From NCBI GenBank assembly GCA_049317725.1, contig JBMOHS010000133.1, forward strand, positions 1-10,927: a DNA stretch of 10,927 nucleotides. Reading direction: 5' to 3'. The notes beneath the pieces are model-generated. The model was not told where the DNA came from. It saw only the letters and a program-made list of their open reading frames with translations, and ran no database searches. This DNA comes from CAIOZW01 sp049317725 (GTDB lineage Bacteria > Acidobacteriota > Blastocatellia > RBC074). Both the position numbers and the translations under genes were made by a program. Below, piece after piece: positions 1 to 6,181 of this stretch; the stretch's first letter is position 1, and each line of letters starts with the position of its first letter.

Positions 1-49
1 GAATGGGGAACGGGGAACGGGGAACGGGGAATGGAGAATGGGGAAGTGG
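1..49. repeat. 7-bp tandem repeat, about seven units
   Basis: Seven consecutive 7-base units follow the pattern GAAYGGG: GAATGGG, three copies of GAACGGG, GAATGGA, GAATGGG and a decayed GAAGTGG. The purine strand is entirely plus-strand and the following 15 bases stay G-rich. It lies in non-coding DNA and touches the window edge, so the array may be longer. A unit of 7 does not keep reading frame, which fits an intergenic microsatellite. Confidence 0.85.
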
Positions 50-85
50 TGAGGGGTGAGGGCGGGCGATCTGCTTCCTGAAAAA

Positions 86-159
86 CCTTCGCGGCTTCGC
101 GTGAGACAAACAACCGGGCCCTTGCTGGGAGGGAAGAGGCTCACGCGAAGACGCGAAGG
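86..159. repeat. Long inverted repeat (REP-like palindromic element)
   Basis: The left arm (86-105, CCTTCGCGGCTTCGCGTGAG) is the reverse complement of the right arm (140-159) with a single mismatch (position 94 against 151), separated by 34 bases. Each arm is itself built from 8-base units; in the right arm ACGCGAAG occurs twice in tandem (143-158). A transcript would form a 20-bp hairpin. No T tract follows, so it does not look like an intrinsic terminator. Its position between genes, beside a microsatellite, fits a repetitive extragenic palindrome or the remnant of a small mobile element. Whether it is repeated in the genome cannot be seen here. Confidence 0.75.
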
Positions 160-172
160 CGGGCAGGGAGCG

Positions 173-202
173 TTGGCAAAGGAAAGGACGATGGCGCACA
201 AT
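173..202 (+). promoter_or_regulatory. Possible sigma-70 promoter of the PLP enzyme-helicase operon
   Basis: TTGGCA (173-178, five of six matches to the -35 consensus) is followed after 18 bases by CACAAT (197-202, four of six matches to the -10 consensus). Transcription would start near 209 and leave a leader of about 36 bases before the ATG at 245. This is a consensus match by eye only. Confidence 0.3.
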
Positions 203-244
203 GGCCTCTGCCGATGGAGGCTGGAGAAAGGGGGAGCAGGCCAG

Positions 245-1297
245 ATGAAGCGGATCGACGGGGGAGAGCAGGAGCGCGTTGTGGCGAGCTGGCGGGCGAT
301 TCCGCGGTTGTCATTGAGCCACGCAAGAACGCCGCTCGAGGAAGCACCGCGGTTGCGGGCCGCCCTCGGCGGAGGCCCACGGATTCTGATCAAGCGCGAT
401 GACTACCTGGGGGCCGGCTTTGGTGGCAATAAGGTACGCAAGCTCGAGTATCTCCTGGCGGAGGCGCAGCAGGATGGCGTTGAGGTAGTGATCACCTGTG
501 GCGGGGAGAAGTCGAACCACGCGCGGGTGACGGCGGCGCTCTGCGCGCGGTTGGGCATGCGCTGTCGGCTGGTCCTCAATCCGCCAGCGGTGGGGTATGG
601 TGGGTGGACTCCGGCGAGTCTGCTGGCGGATCGGCTCTACGGCGCGGAGATTGATCGCGTTCCAGACCGGGAGGCAAGGGATCACCGCATGACGGAGCTG
701 GCCGACTTGGAGCTATCGAGAGGGCGGGTGGTGCGAGTGATCCCGCTGGGAGCCTCCGTTCCGCTGGGGGCGATCGGATTGGTCGGAGCTGCCGCGGAGC
801 TTGACTCCCAGCTTGCGGCGGAGGGGATCGAGGTCGATGCGCTCTTCCATTGCAGCTCGTCCGGGGGAACACAGGCCGGGCTCGTGCTCGGTGTGGCGCT
901 CTATCCGCGCATCGCCCACCAGCTGATCGGCGTCAGCCCCGATGGCAGCGCCGCCGAGATCGAGGCCACGGTCCAGCGGATCCTCGAAGGGGCGAGTGGC
1001 CTGTTGGGGATCGCGTGTACGGAAGAACCTTGGGAGGTGATCGTCGAGGATCGGTATCGCGGAGCGGGCTATGGGATTCCTTCTCCGGAAGGGCAGGCGG
1101 CCCTGGAGCTTCTTGCACGGACGGAAGGGTTGCTGCTCGACCCTGTCTACACGGCCAAGGCCATGGCGGCGCTGCTCGCCTGGATTCGCGAGGGACGGTT
1201 CCGCGATGACCAGACAGTACTCTTCTGGCACACGGGTGGGCAGCTCGCCCTCTTCTACGGGCCAGAGGGAGAACGGGAGGCACGCGTCCAGCCATGA
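245..1297 (+). CDS. PLP-dependent D-cysteine desulfhydrase / ACC deaminase-like enzyme
   Basis: This 350-residue cytoplasmic enzyme belongs to the fold-type II PLP family that includes D-cysteine desulfhydrase (D-cysteine to pyruvate, sulfide and ammonia) and 1-aminocyclopropane-1-carboxylate deaminase. Visible motifs are KRDD (50-53); GGNKVRKLEY (60-69), with Lys63 as the expected PLP lysine; the substrate loop GGEKSNHAR (86-94); the phosphate-binding loop SSSGGTQAGL (204-213); and GYGIPSPEG near 275. The length is slightly above the usual 325-340. I chose ATG 245 because GGGGAG lies 8 bases upstream and family homology starts about 20 residues later. Reading from 56 would translate the palindrome, and ATG 191 is a weaker alternative. 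The substrate loop has Glu-Lys where relatives usually have a hydrophobic residue and Gln before Ser-Asn, so the substrate is uncertain. The stop overlaps the helicase start (ATGA). Confidence 0.87.
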   Translation: MKRIDGGEQERVVASWRAIPRLSLSHARTPLEEAPRLRAALGGGPRILIKRDDYLGAGFGGNKVRKLEYLLAEAQQDGVEVVITCGGEKSNHARVTAALCARLGMRCRLVLNPPAVGYGGWTPASLLADRLYGAEIDRVPDREARDHRMTELADLELSRGRVVRVIPLGASVPLGAIGLVGAAAELDSQLAAEGIEVDALFHCSSSGGTQAGLVLGVALYPRIAHQLIGVSPDGSAAEIEATVQRILEGASGLLGIACTEEPWEVIVEDRYRGAGYGIPSPEGQAALELLARTEGLLLDPVYTAKAMAALLAWIREGRFRDDQTVLFWHTGGQLALFYGPEGEREARVQP

Positions 1298-3348
1298 CTC
1301 GAAGGTACCGGATCCCCTCCGCTCCCGCCAAGCCCTCGCGGATCGATTACGCCTCGGTCCTCAACGAGCAGCAGCGCCAAGTGGTCTTGGCCGGGGGCGG
1401 TCCCCTGCTGGTCATTGCAGGCGCGGGGGTTGGCAAGACCCGGACGCTGACCTACCGGGTGGCACGGCTTCTCGAGGCGGGCGTTCCGGCGGCACGACTC
1501 ATGCTGGTCACCTTCACCAATCGTGCCGCGCGGGAGATGTTGCAGCGCGTCGAAGGGCTCCTTCCGGGGGATCCACGCCGGATCTGGGGAGGAACCTTCC
1601 ATTCGATCGGGAACCGCTTCCTGCGTCGTCACGCCGTCAGTCTCGGCTATGGCAACAACTACACCATTCTCGACACCGAAGACGCACGGGAACTGATTGG
1701 TCTGGCCATCGACGAGGTCGGGGGAGATCGGCGATCCCACCGCTTCCCGAAGGGGGAGGTGGTGCAGGAGATCATCAGCTTCGCGATCAACACTGCCACT
1801 CCGCTTCCACGGCTGGTCGTCGAGCGGTACCCCCGCTTTGAGCCGCTGGTCAAGGCCCTCGAGCGTGTTGCTGCCCGCTATCAACAGCTCAAGCGTGAGC
1901 GGAACGGGATGGATTACGACGATCTGCTGGTCAACTGGAAGCGGTTGCTCACCGACTGCCCGGAGATTGCCGCGCTCTATCAAGAGCAGTTTCAGCAGAT
2001 CCTTGTCGATGAGTACCAGGACACCAACCTCTTGCAAGCGGAGATCCTCGATCTGCTCGCGCAGCGGCACCGGCAATTGACGGTGGTCGGGGATGACGCG
2101 CAGAGCATCTATGGATGGCGAGGTGCCAATTTCGAGAATCTGTTCCTCTTTCAACAGCGCTATCCAGAGGCGCAGGTCTTTCGGCTGGAGCTCAACTACC
2201 GCTCAACGCCGGAGATCCTCGAGCTGGCCAACGCCTCGATCGCGCGGAACGTGCGCCAGTTTCCCCGGCAGCTCGAAGCGGTTCGTCCGAGTCTGGGGCT
2301 GCGACCGGCACTGATTCCGGCGCGGGACGTCGAGCAGCAGGCGACCTTTGTCGCCACCCGGCTGCTCGATCTGCGCGACGAAGGCGTGCCCTTGCGCGAG
2401 ATGGCGGTGCTCTACCGGGCCCACGCTCACGCCCTTGAGCTGCAGCTCGAGTTGACGCGGCGTGGCATTCCGTACGAAGTCCGCTCCGGGGTCCGCTTCT
2501 TCGAGCAGGCGCACATCAAGGATGTGACGAGCTTCCTGCGGCTGCTCGTCAATCCCCAGGATGAGTTAGCCTGGCGGCGGGTGCTGCGGATGATCCCACG
2601 GATCGGGCCGGCGACGGCGGAGCGGATCTGGAAGCAACTGGCACAGGAGGAGAGTCCACTTGCCCTGGTCCGGACCCCTGCGTTTGCTGGATCGGTTCCG
2701 CGCCGGGCCTTGGAGGGTTGGCAGGAGTTTGCCCGTCTGTTAGCCGATCTGTCCGACGCGGAGACGAGTGGCTCGCCGGGTCGTCAGATCGAGCGGATTC
2801 TCGATCCGTGGTACAGACCCTACCTGCAGACGACCTATCCCAACCACGAGGCGCGCGAGGAGGAGATCCACCAACTGGCGACTTTTGCCAGCCGCTACGA
2901 GACGACCGAGCAGTTTCTCAGTGAGCTGGCCCTGGTGGCGAGCGAGCGGTTCGCCGCACCAGGGGCGGTGGGGGGCGAAGATCTGGTTGCGGGGGAGGAG
3001 GGTGATGAGCGCGTTACCCTATCTTCGATCCATCAAGCCAAGGGGCTCGAGTGGCGCGCCGTCTTTCTCCTCTGGGTGGCGGATGGACGCTTTCCCTCGC
3101 CGCGAGCCCTCTGGGACCCGATGGGAGAGGAAGAGGAGCGCCGGCTCTTCTACGTTGCGGTCACCCGCGCCCAGGAGGAGCTCCACCTCTGCTTCCCCCT
3201 GCTCGAACTCGATCGCAGCGGTCAGGCGGTCCTCCATCGACCGTCCCGCTTCATTACCGAAGTTTCACGGCCCCTCCTTGAGATCTGGAATCTCGAGGAG
3301 GAGGAGTTTCCGGAGGAGAGCCCCTCGGGTCCGCCTCTGCTTCATTGA
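1294..3348 (+). CDS. UvrD/PcrA/Rep-type superfamily 1A DNA helicase
   Basis: This 684-residue ATP-dependent 3'-5' DNA helicase is expected to unwind DNA in repair and replication restart. All SF1A motifs are present: Q motif LNEQQRQVV (23-31), Walker A GAGVGKT (43-49), motif Ia TFTNRAAR (73-80), TFHSIGNRFLRR from 101, Walker B DEYQDTN (239-245), motif III GDDAQSIYGWRG (266-277), motif IV LNYRST (300-305), motif V SSIHQAKGLEW (577-587) and motif VI RRLFYVAVTRA (616-626). Walker A has Val where Ser is most common. It is shorter than UvrD/PcrA (about 720) because it ends in an acidic tail (LEEEEFPEES) soon after motif VI, with no visible Tudor-like domain. ATG 1294 overlaps the upstream stop, with GGGAGG 13 bases before it, so coupled translation is likely. 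It could be the main PcrA or an accessory paralogue. Confidence 0.95.
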   Translation: MTRRYRIPSAPAKPSRIDYASVLNEQQRQVVLAGGGPLLVIAGAGVGKTRTLTYRVARLLEAGVPAARLMLVTFTNRAAREMLQRVEGLLPGDPRRIWGGTFHSIGNRFLRRHAVSLGYGNNYTILDTEDARELIGLAIDEVGGDRRSHRFPKGEVVQEIISFAINTATPLPRLVVERYPRFEPLVKALERVAARYQQLKRERNGMDYDDLLVNWKRLLTDCPEIAALYQEQFQQILVDEYQDTNLLQAEILDLLAQRHRQLTVVGDDAQSIYGWRGANFENLFLFQQRYPEAQVFRLELNYRSTPEILELANASIARNVRQFPRQLEAVRPSLGLRPALIPARDVEQQATFVATRLLDLRDEGVPLREMAVLYRAHAHALELQLELTRRGIPYEVRSGVRFFEQAHIKDVTSFLRLLVNPQDELAWRRVLRMIPRIGPATAERIWKQLAQEESPLALVRTPAFAGSVPRRALEGWQEFARLLADLSDAETSGSPGRQIERILDPWYRPYLQTTYPNHEAREEEIHQLATFASRYETTEQFLSELALVASERFAAPGAVGGEDLVAGEEGDERVTLSSIHQAKGLEWRAVFLLWVADGRFPSPRALWDPMGEEEERRLFYVAVTRAQEELHLCFPLLELDRSGQAVLHRPSRFITEVSRPLLEIWNLEEEEFPEESPSGPPLLH

Positions 3349-3390
3349 TCAAGGGCCAAGCCAGCCAAGCAGAATGGGAGAGGAGAGAGA

Positions 3391-3861
3391 ATGGCCGATG
3401 TCACGGTTCATCTGAAATGGGAAGGGGAGAAGAGGTTCACCGGAACCAATGGCACGGGCTGCCAGATCTTGCTCGACGGGACCAAGAGCGCCGGGCCAAG
3501 CCCGATGGATCTGCTGCTTGAGGCCCTCGGGGGCTGCTCCGCCATCGACATCGTTGTCATCATGGAGAAGGTGCGGACGCCACTCCAGCGCTTCGAGATG
3601 TCGATCGCCGGGACGCGCGCGGCCGACGATCCAAGGTTCTACACCGAGGCGGTCCTCCGCTTCGATGTCTGGGGCGAAGGGATCAGCGCGCACAAACTGG
3701 CCCGTGCCATCAACCTCTCGATCTTCAAATATTGCAGCGTCTTCCATTCCCTCCGCCGTGATCTCCGGCTCGAAGCCGAGTACCGCATCCACGCCGCCGG
3801 GGCCGAGGCAGGAGGGGACTACGTGCGGGTCGAACAGGCTCCCCCGACGGAAGAGGCCTAG
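3391..3861 (+). CDS. OsmC family protein (Ohr/OsmC-type peroxidase fold)
   Basis: This 156-residue cytoplasmic protein has the length and motif order of the OsmC/Ohr family, whose studied members reduce organic hydroperoxides with a pair of cysteines. Cys49 lies in LEALGGCSAID and Cys115 in KYCSVFHS, the two expected redox positions; Glu44 precedes the first. SAGPSPMDLLLEALGGC (33-49) is the most recognisable segment. It resembles the YhfA-like or general OsmC branch more than Ohr proper, so peroxide reduction is inferred. AGGAG lies 5 bases before the ATG. It follows the helicase by 42 bases on the same strand and may be the third gene of that operon. Its TAG overlaps the dtd stop on the other strand. 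Confidence 0.92.
   Translation: MADVTVHLKWEGEKRFTGTNGTGCQILLDGTKSAGPSPMDLLLEALGGCSAIDIVVIMEKVRTPLQRFEMSIAGTRAADDPRFYTEAVLRFDVWGEGISAHKLARAINLSIFKYCSVFHSLRRDLRLEAEYRIHAAGAEAGGDYVRVEQAPPTEEA
3858..3861. other. Shared CTAG: convergent stop codons overlap
   Basis: The palindrome CTAG gives the OsmC gene its TAG (3859-3861) and, read on the other strand, dtd its TAG (3860-3858). The two coding regions therefore overlap by 4 bases with no intergenic terminator. Transcription of each unit must run into the other gene or end by another mechanism. Confidence 0.95.
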
Positions 3862-4304
3862 TCCTCGGCAGTGTCGAGCCAGATCGTCACCGGGCCATCA
3901 TTCTGCAGTTCGACGACCATCATCGCCTGGAATTGACCGGTCGCGACGCGAAAGCCGAGGGATCGCAATTCCGCGAGGAAGGTGTCGTAGAGGGGGAGGG
4001 CAGCCTCTGGCCGGGCAGCCGTCGAGAAGCTCGGTCGCCGTCCACGACGGCAATCGGCGTAGAGGGTGAACTGGGAGACGACCAGCAGCTCGGCACCGAC
4101 CTCGAGGGCTGAGTGCTGGAAGCGCCCCTCGGCGTCGCTGAAGATGCGGAGCCCCGCGATCTTCCGCGCGAGCCGCGTCGCCTCCGCCGAGGTGTCCTTC
4201 TCCCCGATGCCGAGCAGGATGACCAGGCCGGGACCAATCGCGCCTGTCTCCTCTCCTCCAACCGTCACGCGGGCCTCCCGGACCCGCTGCAGCACTGCTC
4301 TCAT
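3858..4304 (-). CDS. dtd: D-aminoacyl-tRNA deacylase
   Basis: This 148-residue cytoplasmic enzyme hydrolyses the ester of D-amino acids mischarged onto tRNA (and glycine from tRNA-Ala), keeping D-residues out of proteins. The start MRAVLQRVREARVTV is typical of DTD. SQFTLYAD (77-84) places Ser77 and Thr80 at the same numbers as in the E. coli enzyme, and NDGPVT (135-140) carries the Gly137-Pro138 cis-proline pair that enforces chirality. ATG at 4304 is preceded by AAGGAG (complement of 4315-4320) with 10 bases spacing. The reading frame stays open further upstream but lacks homology there. It lies 31 bases downstream of nurA on the same strand, so the two are probably co-transcribed. Confidence 0.97.
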   Translation of the reverse strand: MRAVLQRVREARVTVGGEETGAIGPGLVILLGIGEKDTSAEATRLARKIAGLRIFSDAEGRFQHSALEVGAELLVVSQFTLYADCRRGRRPSFSTAARPEAALPLYDTFLAELRSLGFRVATGQFQAMMVVELQNDGPVTIWLDTAED

Positions 4305-4335
4305 TCTCGATAGGCTCCTTGGTGTCAGGTGGCGA

Positions 4336-5505
4336 TCAGCGTCGCCGCGCCTTGCTTCTCGCTTTGGCGGGAAGCGACACCGCCAGCGGATGGCCATTCG
4401 CTTCCGCGACCTGCTGGACGAGCGCGACAAATCGATCCCGGTCATGTGCCGTCAGCGCCGCCGCCGCATCGGCCGATTCGATCGGGTAGGGGAACCCGTT
4501 TCCGACAATCACCTCGGCGAGGACGATGGCGATCAGTTCGTCAAGGAATCCTGCCTCCCCGACCCAACGGGGAATCTCCAGCCGCGCAGGCGGACCGGTT
4601 CCGGTCGTCTGGAGGTAGACGAAGCCAAGCTCCTCTCTTTTGCTCGATGGCAGGTTCAGAAGCGGGAGGCGCGCTCCCCAGCCGAGTCGGCCAGCGCTCT
4701 GCAGCAGCTCGGCATCGGTGATCCGGGTCGCAGGGGGCAGTCCAAAATAGCTCTCAAGGAGCCGGACCAAGTCGCGGGCCCGACTGAGGTCGATATACCC
4801 AATCACTGGAATTCCGCTCTCCCGGGAGGCCTTGAGCAACAGCTCTGTCGCCCGCTCGTAGCGTTGGCGGAGGGCGTCCGGCTGCCGCTCCGCAAAGCTG
4901 GCCGAGAGCGGGCTGTCGAAGAAGGCGATCGCGCCGAGAGATCCAGCGGATGGTGGGCTCAACTCGTGCAGCCGCTGCGCCAGCGTCGACACCTCCAGCT
5001 CAAAGCGCCGCAGGTTGATCCACTGATCGATCGAGGGGCGCAGCTCCCCCGGATCCCCGGAGACCTCCGCCGGCAGTTCCTCTGGCGAGAGCAGTTCGAA
5101 CGTCAGCGTTCGCCTGAACTGACCTGCCGCCGTGTGCGGATTCTCGAAGAGGGCCACCTGCAGCGCCGCGATCGGCAGGCCGATCTCCGCCAGGGGAGGG
5201 ATCTGACTCCCGTCGACCGCGAGCGTAACCTTCCCCCCCAGTTGCGCCCCAGCCCAGGTGCGGGCTGCTTCGTGATGCGCAAAGTGCAGTTCCAGATCCG
5301 TCCGCCCCTCCCACGACTCGATCGGCCAAGCAATTCTGCCGCCAGATCTCTCAGCCCACTCCCGAATCGACTGGCCCTTCTCCCGCGTCAGCCGCTCCCA
5401 GGCTTCGCCATAAAGGCGCAGCTCCGCTCGCCGCCCATCCTCGTGGGACTTCCATTCGGGCCAGCGACGTCGCAATTGGGTAAGGACCTCTTCCGGAAGC
5501 AACAT
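4336..5505 (-). CDS. nurA: NurA-domain nuclease (DNA double-strand break repair)
   Basis: This 389-residue protein matches the NurA family, an RNase H-fold nuclease with Mn-dependent 5'-3' exonuclease and ssDNA endonuclease activity that works with the HerA translocase in archaeal end resection; bacteria have scattered homologues. Visible landmarks are AVDGSQIPP (96-104) with the first metal-binding Asp98, FFDSPLSASFA (195-205) with Asp197, IPVIGYIDLSRARDL (232-246), RLEIPRW (308-314), and the C-terminal FPYPIESADAAAALTAHDR (338-356). The usual second-Asp context (LDG) reads FDSP here. The tail is basic (KARSKARRR). ATG 5505 is preceded directly by a G run (complement of 5507-5513), a weak ribosome site. 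No herA is in the window. nurA leads a likely nurA-dtd operon and diverges from the STAS gene. Confidence 0.88.
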   Translation of the reverse strand: MLLPEEVLTQLRRRWPEWKSHEDGRRAELRLYGEAWERLTREKGQSIREWAERSGGRIAWPIESWEGRTDLELHFAHHEAARTWAGAQLGGKVTLAVDGSQIPPLAEIGLPIAALQVALFENPHTAAGQFRRTLTFELLSPEELPAEVSGDPGELRPSIDQWINLRRFELEVSTLAQRLHELSPPSAGSLGAIAFFDSPLSASFAERQPDALRQRYERATELLLKASRESGIPVIGYIDLSRARDLVRLLESYFGLPPATRITDAELLQSAGRLGWGARLPLLNLPSSKREELGFVYLQTTGTGPPARLEIPRWVGEAGFLDELIAIVLAEVIVGNGFPYPIESADAAAALTAHDRDRFVALVQQVAEANGHPLAVSLPAKARSKARRR

Positions 5506-5679
5506 ACCCCCCTAGTGTCCCGATTTCGCAAGATCGATGCAACTTGTTTGGCAACTCTTGGTGTTGAGAGCGGTGCCGGGGAGTTCTCTTGCCAAGCCTC
5601 GTCCCCTGTGGTAGCTTGACCGCTTGATGAGACCCGCGATTTATCGAGTTGAACCCAATGTCGAACCCAACCTTGGAAC

Positions 5680-5707
5680 CTGACATCGTCCGCCACGCCG
5701 TTATCTG
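5680..5707 (+). promoter_or_regulatory. Weak candidate promoter for the STAS gene
   Basis: CTGACA (5680-5685, five of six consensus matches) is followed after 16 bases by TATCTG (5702-5707, three of six). The AT-rich stretch 5701-5715 is the most likely melting region. A start near 5714 would give a leader of about 38 bases that carries the tandem TTGGCAATTG repeat. The match is weak. Confidence 0.22.
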
Positions 5708-5721
5708 AATATATCTGGCAT

Positions 5722-5741
5722 TTGGCAATTGTTGGCAATTG
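5722..5741 (+). repeat. Exact 10-bp tandem duplication before the STAS start
   Basis: TTGGCAATTG is present twice back to back (5722-5731, 5732-5741), one helical turn apart. Its last base is the first G of the ribosome binding site GGAGG (5741-5745). Two bound protein copies would face the same side of the helix, and either DNA or leader-RNA binding would block expression. Confidence 0.85.
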
Positions 5742-5751
5742 GAGGATTGGA

Positions 5752-6090
5752 ATGAAAATTACGGAGCGCAAAAGTGGTGATGTGACCATTCTGGATGTGG
5801 AGGGCAAGATCCTGCTTGGTGAGGGGGATGTGCAGCTCCGACACAAGGTCGTCGAATTGATCGAACGTGGCGAGAACAAGCTGGTACTCAACCTCGCCAA
5901 TGTCCCGTACATGGACAGCGGTGGACTGGGAGAGATCGTCCGCACCTACTCGACGACGACAAGCAAAGGCGGAAAGCTCAAGTTGTTGAATGCCACCAAG
6001 CGCATCAACGATCTGTTGACAATCACCAAGCTGATCACCGTCTTTGAGATTTTCGATGACGAGGCGGCGGCCGTGGCCAGCTTCTCGTAA
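5752..6090 (+). CDS. STAS-domain anti-sigma factor antagonist
   Basis: This 112-residue single-domain STAS protein belongs to the SpoIIAA/RsbV family, cytoplasmic partners that bind an anti-sigma kinase and release its sigma factor when unphosphorylated. VTILDVEGKILLGEG (11-25) is the first beta strand and turn; VPYMDSGGLGEIVRTY (51-66) is the signature, with Ser56 matching the phosphorylated Ser58 of B. subtilis SpoIIAA and Gly57 replacing the second Ser. LLTITKLITVFEIFDDEAAAVASF closes the domain. GGAGG (5741-5745) lies 6 bases before the ATG; a TTG reading from 5722 is rejected because it would swallow this site. No RsbW-type kinase, phosphatase or sigma factor is adjacent, so its partners are elsewhere. 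It is a single-gene unit ending in a hairpin terminator, and its codon use is less GC-biased than that of its neighbours. Confidence 0.93.
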   Translation: MKITERKSGDVTILDVEGKILLGEGDVQLRHKVVELIERGENKLVLNLANVPYMDSGGLGEIVRTYSTTTSKGGKLKLLNATKRINDLLTITKLITVFEIFDDEAAAVASFS

Positions 6091-6119
6091 TCGTGCCCGC
6101 TTGGTGATTCACCCTCTTT

Positions 6120-6155
6120 GGTCCCGGTCGATCTGGCCGGGACCTTCCCGTTTGT
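6120..6155 (+). terminator. Probable rho-independent terminator of the STAS gene
   Basis: GGTCCCGGTC (6120-6129) pairs with GGCCGGGACC (6135-6144), a 10-bp stem with one G-U pair and a 5-base loop. It is followed by TTCCCGTTTGT, a broken T-rich tail. It starts 29 bases after the STAS stop. On the minus strand no T tract follows, so it mainly serves the plus strand, although the P1 peptidase gene converges on it at 6182. Confidence 0.7.
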
Positions 6156-6181
6156 AAGGGGGCGTTCTCGACCTGGAAGGG

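Larger units (their letters stand above)
5506..5751. promoter_or_regulatory. Divergent intergenic region with four TTGGCAA motifs
   Basis: This 246-bp stretch between nurA (minus) and the STAS gene (plus) is visibly richer in A and T than its neighbours. TTGGCAA occurs at 5548-5554, 5722-5728 and 5732-5738 on the plus strand and at 5589-5595 on the minus strand. The last two are part of an exact 10-bp tandem repeat. GAACCCAA also occurs twice with 12-bp spacing (5651-5658, 5663-5670). These could be operator sites serving both divergent units. I see no coding sequence or stable RNA here. Confidence 0.5.

Noticed and set aside
56..244. N-terminal extension of the PLP enzyme from an upstream start
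   Set aside because: It would translate the palindrome into Arg/Gly-rich sequence with no homology; ATG 245 has a better ribosome site and family-like length.
1255..2154. Minus-strand open frame (299 codons) opposite the helicase
   Set aside because: It is antisense to the Walker A to motif III region of the helicase, where the plus frame is fully conserved.
4305..4445. N-terminal extension of dtd from an upstream ATG
   Set aside because: It would overlap the end of nurA and add basic low-complexity residues; the DTD N-terminus and an AAGGAG site support the start at 4304.
4066..5619. Long plus-strand open frame (517 codons) opposite nurA and dtd
   Set aside because: It lies antisense to two genes with clear family motifs; its product is low-complexity, Arg/Pro/Ser-rich and matches no family I know. 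It is a by-product of GC-rich codon use.
5616..5645. TTGACC followed by TTTATC as a second promoter upstream of the STAS gene
   Set aside because: The -35 is fair but the -10 has only three of six matches and would leave a leader of about 100 bases; I could not support it over the closer candidate.
6103..6113. Small palindrome GGTGATTCACC between the STAS gene and its terminator
   Set aside because: A 5-bp stem with a 1-base centre cannot form a stable hairpin and is too short to separate from chance as an operator.
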